A stretch of 64,000 nt of DNA from Eutreptiella sp. 'Long Island Sound 2002' (taxonomy: Eukaryota; Euglenozoa; Euglenophyceae; Eutreptiales; Eutreptiaceae), in assembly GCA_964036045.1 (NCBI GenBank), contig OZ038383.1, positions 65,229,725-65,293,724 on the forward strand, written 5' to 3'. Below the pieces are notes generated by a model that was given only the letters and a program-made list of their open reading frames with translations, did no database searches and had not been told where the DNA came from. This document shows positions 11,106 through 22,063 of the stretch, piece after piece (the first letter of the stretch is position 1; each line of letters opens with the position of its first letter). Both the position numbers and the translations under genes were made by a program.

Positions 11106-11114
11106 AAGGGTTTG
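11106..11114 (+). repeat. Target site duplication, right copy (aagggtttg)
   Basis: Second copy of the 9-bp duplication at 6569-6577. The element 1 chromodomain frame continues directly from it. Confidence 0.85.
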
Positions 11115-11257
11115 GAGCCGAAGAGGCCACCTGGGAACCCACCTCTGCGTTTGTTCTACCTGAGGGACGCCTAAACTCAGTTCTGGTTGACTACCTGTCC
11201 CAGAACAACCTTGGTGAGTTGCTGAGGCTCGCTGAGGCCCTTGCCTCCAAAGACTAA
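11115..11257 (+). pseudogene. Element 1 chromodomain C-terminal part
   Basis: After the LINE the host frame resumes with G-A-E-E-A-T-W-E-P, the chromodomain signature, then S-A-F-V-L-P-E-G-R-L-N and a 30-residue tail ending at TAA 11255-11257. Elements B and C carry the same T/S-W-E-P ... S-S-F-V block, which confirms the assignment. It is separated from its N-terminal half (to 6577) by 4.5 kb. Confidence 0.9.
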
Positions 11258-11458
11258 AGCTAGGGACTGAACCTTGGCCCTAAGTGTGCTACGTATGTCC
11301 GTGTGTGTCTCACTTCTCTCCCGGGCGTGGCTCCCGAATCAACGGGCTTCGCTAATGTCGGATCGAAGGTCCTAGTCAGTTATTAGTACCACTCCTATGG
11401 CGCCCAATTTCTGTGCTGGCGCCTATCCATGGGGGAAGACGGCAAAAGCCCTACCTAC

Positions 11459-12340
11459 TAGAGGGGAGGGGTGGCCAAAGTGTGCTTAGGGCACACAAAA
11501 CGCCCATTTTTGCTAAAGGCCAAAAGCTAACGCACTCCCCTGCCCACGCTGAAAAGCACGCAGGACAGGAGACACCACTACCGTACACACCCTACCTACA
11601 GTGGCACCATCCTGGTGGGCGAGCACTTTTGCAACTGGCTCAAGCCCCGACTCAGGACTACCACTCCTACACGCACGCTCTACTGGGTGGCGTTGAGGGT
11701 GAAGACAAGAGCCCTAGGGGCTCACTTGTGAGAGCGCAAGAAAACACAGAGCTACTAAGCTTCTGTGGCCTAATAGGGACGCCACAACGCGTTTCTCTGC
11801 TAGGGCGTGGAGGGAAGGGGTGCTCTTGTGGTGTGCACGTCGTGAATGTTGAAGAGGTCGGGCTACGCTTGCCACTCCTGGCTGAGTCGTAGCTTGTTGT
11901 TTGTGTGATCAGCGCCGTATATTTTAGCACGGCTCAGGGGACTGCACCAGTTCACCCTGACCTTCCCACCTGAAGAGCAAAGGCGGATGAAGGAGCGTTT
12001 GCAGCGGAGGAACCAAGACCATCTCCACGTATTATAGGCTTCGCAGATGGCCCTATAATACGCTGTCCACAAACGCCCCTATCAAGCAAGCAAGCTTAAG
12101 GAACTCCACCTGTTCTCTTTTATAACGTGGGGTGGAGCCCCTGGGTAACCTAAACAAGGGTTGTACTGAGCGCACCACGCGTGGCCTACCCCTTAATGCG
12201 TGTGTGAATGCACGATCATGCACGAGTTGCGAAGTTACCTGTGTCAATCACTGTTTTCCCTACAAATCTTACCCACAATCACGAACTCCACCAGGGGGTG
12301 GCCCCACCTGGGCTTATTTACCATACTCACCGCTGGAGAG
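11459..12340 (+). other. Possible polypurine tract and 3' LTR of element 1
   Basis: The purine run agaggggagggg ends at 11471 and is followed by TGGCCAAAG, a possible LTR start in TG. No 5' partner exists in the window, so neither the LTR identity nor its right end can be confirmed. The segment to about 12340 has no coding signal. It contains gccactcctggctg near 11870, a motif also repeated in 1-500. Confidence 0.3.
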
Positions 12341-13700
12341 TGAAGCAAGGTGAGGGCAAGGCGTGACACAAGCAACAACTGTCGCTATGCACTTGTGTGT
12401 ATGTCCAATCACCCTGATCTTACCTCTAATCATCTGCAATTTTTCTAATCTATCCCTCTATCGTTTGTTAGCGCTGCTACAGGGCACGTTCACAGAGACA
12501 CGAGACGAGCAATGTGCATGCTGCATACGAGACGAGCACACCTGTGGTTTATACCTGATTCATTGAAGACCTTCTGTTGGTCTTTGAAATCTTGAATCTT
12601 GACTTCTTTCTGCCAATGTGGGTGGAATTTTTATGTTAGTCTATTTATGTGTGTTTCGTCATTTTCGTCATTCTGGGTAACATACGTTTATAAACTTATT
12701 GATTCTTTATTTTACTGCGCTTCGCTAGGAGCTGCTCCTGCGCGCCGACTTTTTCTGCGTAAGAATTTCTTGATTTAAAAAATCAAGAGATGACTACAAG
12801 TTTTATAAAAATGTGCATCTGATGCACAATTGGACTCTGTCCAGGTGTGTGCCTTCAGAAAAATTCTAGGCCGTCATTTGACGGATTTAGGTGTTGTCGC
12901 TTCGCGCTTGCGTGGATTCGTCCCTCATTCTCCGTTTCCCCTGTTGTACAGACCTCCTCGCAAAGCCTCGTTGAGTAGGCCGCTGTTCTGGCCGAAAGGC
13001 AGCAGCAGGAGACTGAACGAGAATCAAGACCCCTCCAAGGGGCAGTTCTAATTAAATCAGCGCACCCTCGCCCCAATACCAGGACAGGTGTCTCCATCAG
13101 GTTCCTTGAGACTTGGTTCGAGCGTCCTATGAGAGTCTGGCGTTGGGTTGTGTTACGCTGCAGCTTGGAGGGAGGGATGCACATGCATATGGTCTTGGCA
13201 TGCCCTACTCTAACCCCAAAAAGCCACAGGAACCCCGGCAGTGCCAAGAGCGCAGAGTTTTCTGTTGGAGATTGTCATCAACTACGCAGCAAGAGTCGCT
13301 GGCCATGGTAAAGCGCTCTTTTCCAGTGTTAGGGAAGCTATAGGTATTTGAAAGTAGGTGTGGAAACCAAGGAAAGGCCAAGAAAAAAATCTCTTTTTCC
13401 TGAAAATGCGACAGTGGTGGCCACCACAGCACAAAGGGGGAGTAGGAAAAAGTGCTTTTCCAATGCTTTGGGGTATACTTTAGTTGTATAAGAGGTGCTC
13501 TAAGCACTCATGCATTTTTATCTTAGTATTGGCCAACCAAAATATGTGATAACACATTTTGACCTATGGAACCAAACACTAAATCAGGATGTGGTGTGGA
13601 CCCCTTTATCCCTAAGCTATAGGCACTAAAACATCTTTTCCTGGGTTGCTGAGGCACTGATATCCTGAAGGCAGAGCCTATGAATTTCTCTATGTTTTCT
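12341..13700. other. Noncoding stretch with nothing recognised
   Basis: This is AT-richer than its surroundings, with only short frames. I see no conserved motif, terminal repeat or RNA structure that I can support. Confidence 0.5.
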
Positions 13701-13707
13701 CATGAAT

Positions 13708-13790
13708 TCTTAGCTATCCTAGTGGTATGCACCCTAGAGGGCTGGGGCTCCTCTTTTTGAGAGGTCCGGGGTTCAATACCCAGTCGGCCC
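13708..13790 (+). repeat. tRNA-like segment, possible SINE head
   Basis: A near-match to RNA polymerase III box A, tatcctagtgg (13715-13725), is followed 45 bp later by a near-match to box B, ggttcaatacc (13770-13780). The spacing suits a tRNA-derived SINE. A full cloverleaf does not fold convincingly, so a functional tRNA is unlikely. The body and tail could extend to about 14100 but no second copy is present to define them. Confidence 0.4.
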
Positions 13791-15215
13791 AGCTAAGTAG
13801 GAATATCCCATGTGACATGGCAGTGACCTCATCGTCACAAGCCATGCCAGCTCAGCACCTATGGGACCCGAAAACAAGAAGTGCACATCTCAAGATGGCA
13901 CTGTGGATAAGAGTGAGCCCTTGGGGCAGTTTTCCAATCAGTGTTTCTCAAAAATGTAAAATATTTCATCCTGAGCTGCTATGTATGCTAATTGCTGTTG
14001 TCTATTGTTGATAGTTGTCTTTATCTAACTCTTTGTGACTGCAGCCCTTCATGCTTTGATCCTGACGTTCTTCTACTTGTTTATCTCTGGCTTGGGATAT
14101 CCTGGATTCGTTGTATTTCAAAAATAAAACATTTTCCTCATCAAAGACAAGCAACAGGAACCCTACACCAGCAGCAAGCAGCAGGACTGGCACAACAAAC
14201 ACACAGTGTTGAAATCACTATAAAACGTTCTCGAAGCGGCGAACCGAACAGCTCACCAAAAAGAAAAATCAGTGACAAAACTGCCACAGGAGCAGAAGTC
14301 AGCACCGCATTGAACGGCCAAAACAACCGTTTCGAATTGACGCGAAGATAACCTGACAGGGGGAGAAGAAGAGGTAGATGAGGTGATGTTTTTTGATGGG
14401 CAAAGGGCCCTGCTCAGTGAACCCAAGGCTCTGATGGGACTAGTTACCCATCCCGGGCTTTCCCTACGATTTTTTCCGACTCATCCCCAATCTAACCGGA
14501 ATGCTGAACTCAGCACACCCACATCACTGCTCAAGCTCAGTCCTGAAGAGATCCAGCGGAAACTGATACTGACGGACACTCTCCTCACACGCTTGCTGAC
14601 ACCCGTTCCAAGACTTGGAACTCTGTGGGGGTGGGGGGAATGGCGCGTTACGGGCTGTGGAGGCCTATCATGGGGAGGGGTCGCCATGCTCCAGTCCTAG
14701 CCAAGGACTGCCATACCCCAGGCAGGGGGGGGAGTTGGGGTTGGGGCTAGGCGAAACAAGGGGCGCGATCCCGCCCAAAGATTGTCGGGCTGCAGCAAAG
14801 GCCCGTGGGTGAACTCAACGGTCTGGGTCATGCTGCTGGTTAAGGGCGGCAGGGGAGGAAACCCTGAGGCCCACGTCTCGGTTTCGAAGAGGAAGTCGGT
14901 GTTGAACCGCTCGGGGTGACGGTCCCCATGGCGGCGGGTCACGGAGTGCTTGCTGTCCCCGGACTGACGACTTGATGGGGGTTGACTTCCCCATGAGGGT
15001 CGTCGGGGGTGGAGCTCCCCGGGAGGGAGATGGTGGTGGCGTTGATTTCCCCTTTTGAAGGTGGTGGCGGGGACGCGTGTTTGAGTCGATGATCCCTTTG
15101 GGAGTCGGCCATAGGCCTTAAGGGCATGACGGCCTTGAAATTCTCAGAGCTCTCGGGAGGGTCGTCATGGCTTGTTGTCCTCGGCCTTCTCCTCTGGGTA
15201 CTGTGCAACTTGTGC
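13791..15215. other. Noncoding stretch before element A
   Basis: Short frames only; one of 105 codons at 14383-14700 has no recognisable family and a G-rich tail. From about 14620 the strand is strongly G-rich. I see no supported gene. Confidence 0.45.
15212..15215 (+). repeat. Probable 4-bp target duplication of element A (gtgc), left
   Basis: GTGC precedes the 5' LTR, and GTGC follows the 3' LTR at 33841-33844. Four bases is weak evidence on its own, and the right flank is a small tandem of gtgccac. However, element C in this window also has a 4-bp duplication. Confidence 0.45.
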
Positions 15216-15559
15216 TGAAGCAGGTCACAACCCTACCCTGGCATTTTACCCCTAAGGGAGCATTATGTGGCCCTATATATGGGATATATGTGGGATAGGG
15301 TATATCATATTCCATTTCCTTGTTAGGAACATAGGATGTGGGATAGATAAGGCAATCACGGATGTTTAGTGGTTATATCAATTAGTGGATGAAAGGGTGG
15401 ATTTCTCATATGTGCATATCAGGTATTTCATTGGCTATGTGTACCATATCTGTTTGCAGGATACTATTCAGTCAACACTATCGTTATGTCTTCGGTGCCA
15501 AGCAATGTTGCTGCCCATGCCACTGCCACCTCTGCTCCTGACCACCCGGTCTGGTCTCA
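15216..15559 (+). repeat. 5' LTR of element A (344 bp)
   Basis: It begins TGAAGCAGG and ends TCTCA, giving the usual TG...CA ends. It is matched over its full length by 33497-33840. It contains TATATAT at 15274-15280, a possible TATA box. The short length contrasts with the LTRs of elements B and C, which exceed 2 kb. Confidence 0.9.
15274..15280 (+). promoter_or_regulatory. Possible LTR TATA box
   Basis: TATATAT sits 58 bp into the LTR and is kept in the 3' copy at 33555-33561. It is assigned by motif and position only. Confidence 0.3.
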
Positions 15560-15573
15560 TGGTAGCAGAGGCG
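15560..15573 (+). other. Primer-binding site of element A
   Basis: TGGTAGCAGAGGCG starts at the first base after the LTR. It resembles the TGGTATCAGAGC site that pairs with initiator methionine tRNA in many LTR elements. A near-identical site follows the LTR of element C at 55416 and recurs at 59264. Confidence 0.75.
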
Positions 15574-15798
15574 AAAATCTTTCGTCTCTGTTGGGCGTTT
15601 GGCATCGCGGAAAGCGATCGGTCCAAGACATCGTGGACTAAATTCAAATTAAAATCTCTTCCCCGGGAGGGATAGCTGAGGGTGTCCAGGTGCCCACTCT
15701 CAGGACCTCCTCGGCCCTGACCCCATCGACCGGGCAGGGGCCGCAAAAACGGGCCAAGCCCCAAGTGGCTACAAATCCTAAGTTTCCGAAATCTCCGA

Positions 15799-18700
15799 AT
15801 GTTCCCATCGGGGCCCCCCATCCTCGAAATTCAGCTGGTGTACCTGGGATGGTTTGGGGGGGAAATAGACGGCCACCCTCAGGGAGCGATAAGAGGACCA
15901 CAATCGCCTATTATGGGCTCGGGAACCGATACTAGCGCCGAGAATCGGGCAGTTATCGACCAATCTACTGGGGTGATCGAGCGTACCAACGCTGCGCCCT
16001 CAGGCGCTGCCGACTGGCGTACAATGGCTTCGCCAATGGGGCCTATCGTGGTCGACTCTGGCACTCCTCCGTCGCTAGGGGGGTTGCCAGAGCCTCAGGT
16101 CAGAAAAAACCTGTTTGCGCCAGGGCCCATCAGCCCCATTGTTGACCAACTCGACGCTGAAAATCGTCGAGTCCTCGCGCTCACGCCTGATCCCCATGGC
16201 CATCTGGGTCCGGCTCGAGAGGCTGTGGCCCTGATCCAGCAAGCCCTGTCGGGGACTAGGCAGAACCCCACTGTGGTGGAATCTTCGCCCACTCCAATGA
16301 GTGGATCGCGGCGGTTTCCCTCCCTGGTGGAGGAATCTCCTGCCTTGGGAGCGTATCCCAATCCCCCGAGCGGATCCAGGCTAAATCCTACGATCATCGA
16401 GGAATCACCCCCGCAAATCGAGGAGGATGACTGTGACCAGTGGTTCCCCCTGGCGGTGGAGCAGTGTAACGACGACGAGGAGGAGGAGATTGGAGTGTTC
16501 GAACGTCATGAACTCCATCAATCCCCTATTTCCGTTGCCTCGTCGCCTGCACCTCCTGAACCTATGTCAGGGACCAGGGATCGCCCCATGCTTGTGGAAG
16601 AATCCCCGGCCCCCCACTACATCACGGTGGAGGACTCTCCTGCCCCTCAGTTCATTGCTGTGGAAGAGTCCCCGGTGCCTATGAGCGGCGTCAAAAACCG
16701 CCCGTGTCTTGTCGTGGAATCTCCGGAGCCTACGGAGGACCGGGCCGGTACTTCATCTCCGGTGCCTATGAGTGGCACGAAAGATCGTCCATCCCTAGTG
16801 GATGATTCTCCGGCAATGCCGAAGGTCAACAATCTGTGCTGGGGGGGAGGGAATCAGGTGGAGGGAGGTTCAGCAACCCTCCCAATAAATTTGGTCTCTC
16901 CCCCCACAAATACATCTCCTACGGAGGACCCCCGACTGCCCAATTGGGGGGGGGATCCAGAGGTTGCAACGGGATCGGAGCCTGTTTTTGCTTCCAATCT
17001 GAGAACTCGATCACCTATGGTGGTTCCTGAGTCACCACAGTAGATTGTGGTGGACGATTCCCCATCCCCACCGCCGCGACCGAATACTGTTGGTCATGTT
17101 CCCCCTCCGCCGTCACCCCGCCACCGCCAGGTGGCTTACATCGAGCACGTGCAAGGAATCCCGCACCTGGTTCGGCCGTCTAGTGGTGGGGGTTCGGGGG
17201 GGGGACATCCCTCTAGCGGGGGGGCGCCAGCACCTGTTGCTGCTCGCCCCGCACCCCCGTCTCGCCCTGCGGGGGGGCCCTCTGGTCACTCCGTGGCAGG
17301 GGGGGCTGCTGGGGGGGGCGGTGGTGGGTCATCTCCTCCTCGTGGAGGGGGGGGTCCATCCTTTCGACATTCTGGGGGCCCCACTCCTACACGGGGGGAG
17401 GAAGACCTACAGCACACCTGTGGCTGTCCCCGGTGTGTGGTACACTACGAAACGTGCGTCCAATCTCTGATGGCACAGGTGAAGGACCTGCGAAATCAGA
17501 ATCTGGAGTTGCAGCGATCCCATTAGAAACTTTCTCAGGCAGTAGCCTCTACCTCGGGCATCAGTCAGTCCTACGGGGACCGGATGACCCAAATCTTGTC
17601 TACATTGGCTAAATTTGACGCGGCGGTTCAGGGCTACCGCCGAGATTCTAAGGTGGTGGAGGCTAGCGTGGCAGATCATCTTAACATGTCCGACGGCAAC
17701 ACGGCTAAGTGCTTTAGCGCAGTGGAGTCGCTCGCTACACGTTACACCGCCGTTGCATCTAGGATCGATGCGTGGGACCACTGGTACTCCACGCCTGCGG
17801 AACCCGTTACGGTGGTCCTACCCCGGCCATCTGCGCCTCCGCCCGTTCCTGATCCTACACCGGCGGCGCCTACGGCGCCCATGGGCGCGCCATCCGGTTC
17901 ATCCGGTGGTGGGTTTGTCCTTCCCTTCTCCGTCCACCCATCCCACGATTGCATCTACCATCCGAACGCTTGTCCGGATTCGGGGTGGCCGAGGGGGGGG
18001 GAAGAACACCACGAACACCCCCACCCCCAAGAACCTACATCGTGGAGGGGAATCGCCGAAAAGCAGAAGGAACGTGCTGTTCCCGAGTGGAGGGCGACGC
18101 CTAAGGGCGAGGAACACCCCGCGGAGCCTACGGCCCCGTGGGCCAATGAAGAGGAGAACACCTCTTCGTTGGGGAACATTAATCCCCTCACGAAAAATGT
18201 TTTCACTTCCCCTGGGAAACCTTCGTACACGCCCTCTCATCCTACGGATACGTGTACAGTCTCTCCAGTGAAGGTTGCACCAAGTGCAAGTGGAGGTGCA
18301 CCCCCAACCATGGCTCCCCCTGCTTACCACCCGTACCAAATGCCTATGGTGCAAAATAGTTACACCAAAGCGGTGGAGGATAGTGATATCCCTAAACCGC
18401 AATTTAATGGGCAGCTAGAGTGCTACGACGAGTGGGTGGAGAAACTTCAACAATGGTTGGGGGTGTGTGATCCCATGTACCGAAAGGCCAACGAGGCAAA
18501 AATGATTTTGAGTACCTTGCCCCCATGGCTAAAGGCGATCATCAACGCCCGGGTTGCCGAGGCCACCCACCACACACGCACGGCCCCCACCCTCAAGGAG
18601 TTGTGGGACTTTTTGGAACAACGTTTCCACGAGTATGACCCCTCAAGGGCTGATGAAAGGTGGCGAGCCCTCACCCCCAGGGTGGTTAAAGGGCAAGTGA

Positions 18701-19638
18701 CCCTCATCGACCTTGAAGATTCTTATGCTCGTTGGCAACGTTTGTTGCCTCTGAGCAATGAGACTCGTCCCCACGTGATCCGGGAGCAGCTCCTAAGCAA
18801 GCTCCCGTGGATCAAGGAGAAGGTCGTCAAGCAAGAGGCTAAGAATAGCCCAGACAGCTATGTGGTGGATTTTAGTGGCCTTGACCCTTCGCCGGGTCCC
18901 GCCCCATTCGAAAAAGAACTCAGGAAATATAGCGCTCAAGCTTGCACTACGGTTCCTGAGATTGTTTCCTATTCGGGGCCGGGGGTGATAGTTGACTGCA
19001 AAGACCCGGCTCTCCAGGAGTGGATCTTGAAACTCAACAACACACCTCACACAGGCGGCTACACTATGAAAGTGGAGCAACGTAGGCCTCGTTTGAAGCC
19101 TGCGGAAATCTACGCCCTTGCCCATAAAAGCGTGTCGGAGAGGGAAGCTCTCGAACGCCTCAATAAAGGAGACAAGACGACGGTGACGTACACTCATCGC
19201 CCTTCTCACAATAAAACCGCGGTGAATGCGGTGAGTGCGGAGGCTACGGCGAGCCCTGACACCTCCGAACCCGCTGACACATCCGTCAACGCCGTGGGTC
19301 ACTCCAAACCTCCGGCGAAGAAACCTGTCGACCCCGGGGCTAAACCGCCACCTACCTTTTGGGTTCCGTGTTCCAAACATTGGAAAACACGTAAACAAAC
19401 GGAGATGGACATGTCTTGGATTGATTGGGGTGCCACCAATACCACCCTTTGGACGTGTAAGCCTAATTCTCCGTGCAATGACACTCATTGGAACATTGCG
19501 GGTAAGTCTAAAGGTGGTAAGCCTAAGGGTGGCGATAAGGGTGGCGGTGGTGATAAGGGTGGTGGTGGTTATAAGGGTGGCGGCGGCAAGGGCGATAAAG
19601 GAGGCAAGGGAGCGCCGAACGGGCGCGGACGTTGGTAG
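15799..19638 (+). pseudogene. Element A gag
   Basis: One frame runs the whole way and is interrupted only by TAG at 17041-17043 and 17524-17526 before ending at TAG 19636-19638. The N-terminal 400 residues contain about six degenerate repeats of the type M-S-G-T-x-x-R-P-x-L-V-E-E-S-P-A-P. A Gly/Ser/Pro-rich part follows, with a C-G-C-P-R-C motif near 17420. The retrotransposon gag core lies near 18390-18900 (Q-F-N-G-Q ... W-V-E-K-L-Q-Q-W-L). The C-terminus has C-S-K-H-W and C-K-P-N-S-P-C-N and ends in a basic Gly/Lys repeat tail likely to bind RNA. Gag would form the particle. The start codon is uncertain. Confidence 0.8.
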
Positions 19639-20220
19639 GAGTGCCCAGAGGCGCCCCCTTCGAAAGAAGAAAACCTCGGGCACCCCTGTGACACTACCGT
19701 GGCTCTCGTTCCATCGAGAGTCATGAAGGGGCATATAGTGACTAGTGAGATTCGAACCAAACTTTCCGTTCAGGTTGTTTTGCCCAATGGAGAACGCAAG
19801 GCCCTCCGTGTTTTGGTGGATTTTGGGTGCCAAGCGGTCGCTTTGGCAAACCCCAATGTTTTTGGAGACCAAATCTCCGAAAAATATGAATCCCCCCAAC
19901 GGAGGCGCCTACTCCAAGCCGATAATGAGACGCCTTTGCCGGGAGGGGACGAGCAAATAGACGTCAAAATTCAATTTACGGCGGTTGTGGATGGTAGTGT
20001 TTCACTTCCTCGTGTTGCCCAGTATGGCGTGTCCCCGTACCTTGTCCCGAATTTACCTTAGGATATGGTTTTGGGGCACCCATGGGGTTACGAATTTTGT
20101 GTGTGCCATTTTGCCCGTTTCAATTCTTTGTACTCTCACCATCCAGTGCACCCCCGTTTTTGGATTGAGGACTTCCGTGAGGCTCCACGAACCAGCAAAC
20201 CATTTTTGGTGAAACCCATT
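19639..20220 (+). pseudogene. Element A protease-like domain with altered active site
   Basis: It continues the gag frame after a TAG at 19636. The retropepsin position reads V-L-V-D-F-G-C-Q (19810-19833): the catalytic Asp and Gly are kept, but D-T-G-A has become D-F-G-C. Further on, D-M-V-L-G-H-P-W-G near 20062 corresponds to the D-M-I-V-G-Y-D-F block of the proteases of B and C. A TAG at 20059-20061 falls immediately before it. The Thr to Phe change would disturb the active-site fireman's grip, so activity is doubtful. Identity is inferred from position and these two motifs. Confidence 0.6.
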
Positions 20221-21117
20221 CATGGTAAGGTGTCACGTGAGTCCGTGTGGGGCCTAACCATTCCAGTCATTGGGGCGGTCACTCCTACGCACCCTGCCCC
20301 GGCCATTGTGGTTACGCCCCCTGGTGGCAAACCGCCTAACCGTGTTGAGGCCGAGAAACACATATCCTATGCCTTGACCGCTTCCTCCGTGACGCCCGTA
20401 CAGGACCGGGCTTGTGCTTTGGAGCTTGTTGAATTTGCTCCCGAAGCCCTTGCCCGTGATGTTCTACCAACGCGGCGTGATGGGTCCATGTGGACCCAGT
20501 CTGACTATGGCCTCACGCCATATTGGGCCGCACGTGTCAAAAAACAATTTGGCAAAAACCCCGACGTGGACGCCTTCAATAGGGTCCCGGGTATGGCCAA
20601 GGCTACCCGTTGGGTTTCGCCGCTTGAAGATTTCTTTTCCACTCCCGCGGACCCCTCCAAATTGTATTGGATGTGCCCTCCCTATCATCAGTTTTTCGAT
20701 TGTGTTCGGAAAATTCGGCAAGAAAAACTACGACCCATCGTCGTAGGGCCGAAGTGGACACATAGGGAGTGGTGGAAACCCCTTATGGAAATTACTTTGC
20801 AAGGGTACCACCTTCCTGGGCCAGAGACTGAAGCCTGTCTCTATCAGAATGACCACCTCACGCCCCTTCCTCAACGGGGTTGGTCCACGGTGGCGCTATA
20901 CGTGGACGGTGGTATTGCGGAGGAAAATTTGGCGGCCACTAAATGTCATGTGGCCTCCGTTTTGGCACCGGCCGTCTCTAACCCCAACACCGATGGCGAG
21001 CCGGGCGTGACCTCGGAGGAAGAGTCGGAGGATGAAAGGGTGCCTAACCATTTGGTTTCGGTGCGCACCCCCACGTATCAGGCGACCCATAAAAAACTCC
21101 TCGCATCCTACCCCTGA
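20221..21117 (+). pseudogene. Element A linker with Dam-like domain
   Basis: Same frame as gag and protease. From about 20495 the order is S-D-Y-G-L-T-P-Y-W, then P-D-V-D-A-F-N, then Y-W-M-C-P-P-Y-H (20663-20686), then R-P-I-V-V-G-P-K-W-T with W-W-K-P. This parallels phage and DIRS Dam-like methyltransferases, which have T-P near the start, D-x-D/A-F, an N/D-P-P-Y catalytic motif, then a hydrophobic strand and W-W. The catalytic position reads C-P-P-Y, so activity is uncertain. Elements 1 and B have the same block here. An acidic tail follows (S-E-E-E-S-E-D-E). A frameshift near 21100 leads into RT. Confidence 0.5.
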
Positions 21118-21119
21118 AG

Positions 21120-22063
21120 ATTTGGAGGCACAAGAATGCGTGCGTTCACGCATTGCGAAAATTGAACGAGAGTTATTGGGTGGGGGGGCCACTACCGTTA
21201 AGCGTTACCGAAAACGTAAAGGCGCCACACGATTGTTGGCGGCTTCTCGTGTGGGTGGCGTTGTCACCACCCAAGAGCCTATTGTGTCTCCGGAGGTGGA
21301 GCTCATGAGGAAACGCATCCTCGCAGACTACGAGCGGGATGTTTTTAGTGGGGAGGTTCGTCTCCGACCGGACCAGGAACACCCTAAGGTCCGTGGTACG
21401 GAGCGGCTGGGGTTTGCTAAACTTGACCTATACCCGAACGCCAAACCCAAGTCCGTAAAACCTATACGGTTGGTGGGGGAGCGTGCCGCGGCAGAGCAAG
21501 AAATAGTGGAGGACTTTTTGGCTCGTGGCTGGATTGAGCCGTGCCCTGCCTCCGAATGGGCGTCCAACGGTTTCGTTGTGCCCAAGAAAGAGAAGGGAAA
21601 ATGGCGCCTCGGACTGGACTACCGCCAACTTAATGAGGCTACCTTGCCCGACGCACACCCCCTCCCCCTCATAGAGAACATGTTGGAAAATCAATCCAAA
21701 CACAAGATTTTCACTATTGTGGACTTGAGTAAAGGGTTTCATCAAATTCCCCTTCACCCTGAATCCCGGGCTAAAACCGCCATGAATTTGGCGGGTAAGC
21801 GATACCAATGGCGTGTTATGCCTATGGGTATCAAGAATGGGCCCGCTATTTTTCAACGGGTCATGGACCATGTTTTGCAGGGTTTGGATTGTGCGGACGT
21901 ATATATTGATGATATTATTATTGGTTCCTCCGGTGCGACGGAGGAGGAGCTATTGGCTAACCACGACCGCGACGTGCGTGCCGTGTTGGATAGGCTACGA
22001 AAAGAGGAGTTGGTTGCTTCGGTTAGCAAAACTGATTTCTTTGTTCGTTCGGTTGAGTTTTGA
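21120..22063 (+). pseudogene. Element A reverse transcriptase
   Basis: RT motifs appear in order: G-W-I-E-P-C-P-A-S-E-W, F-V-V-P-K-K, W-R-L-G-L-D-Y-R-Q-L-N, F-T-I-V-D-L-S-K-G-F-H-Q-I-P, M-P-M-G-I-K-N-G-P-A-I-F-Q and Y-I-D-D at 21902-21913. All three catalytic aspartates are present. The frame is +1 relative to gag-pro; overlap with the preceding frame at 21032-21117 would allow a programmed frameshift, but mutation is equally possible. It ends at TGA 22061-22063, where the related fragment at 37.9 kb has a Cys codon, so this stop is a secondary mutation. Confidence 0.93.

Larger units (their letters stand above)
1640..11471 (+). mobile_element. Ty3/gypsy element 1, truncated and split by a LINE
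   Basis: This is a plus-strand Ty3/gypsy retrotransposon read as gag end, protease, linker domain, RT, RNase H, integrase and chromodomain. Most of gag and any 5' LTR are missing; upstream DNA is unrelated repeats. Reading frames are broken by stops near 2616, 3601, 3856, 5698 and 6115 and by frameshifts near 3870 and 5160. The chromodomain codons are interrupted at 6577 and resume at 11115, the gap being a LINE with a matching 9-bp duplication. Coding ends with TAA at 11255-11257. A purine run at 11459-11471 could be the polypurine tract. Confidence 0.85.

Noticed and set aside
14383-14700. A 105-codon open frame as a possible gene
   Set aside because: No recognisable family, a G-rich low-complexity tail and no splice or expression signal.
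18793-19899. A 368-codon minus-strand frame
   Set aside because: Antisense to element A gag and its Gly/Lys tail; low-complexity product with no domain.
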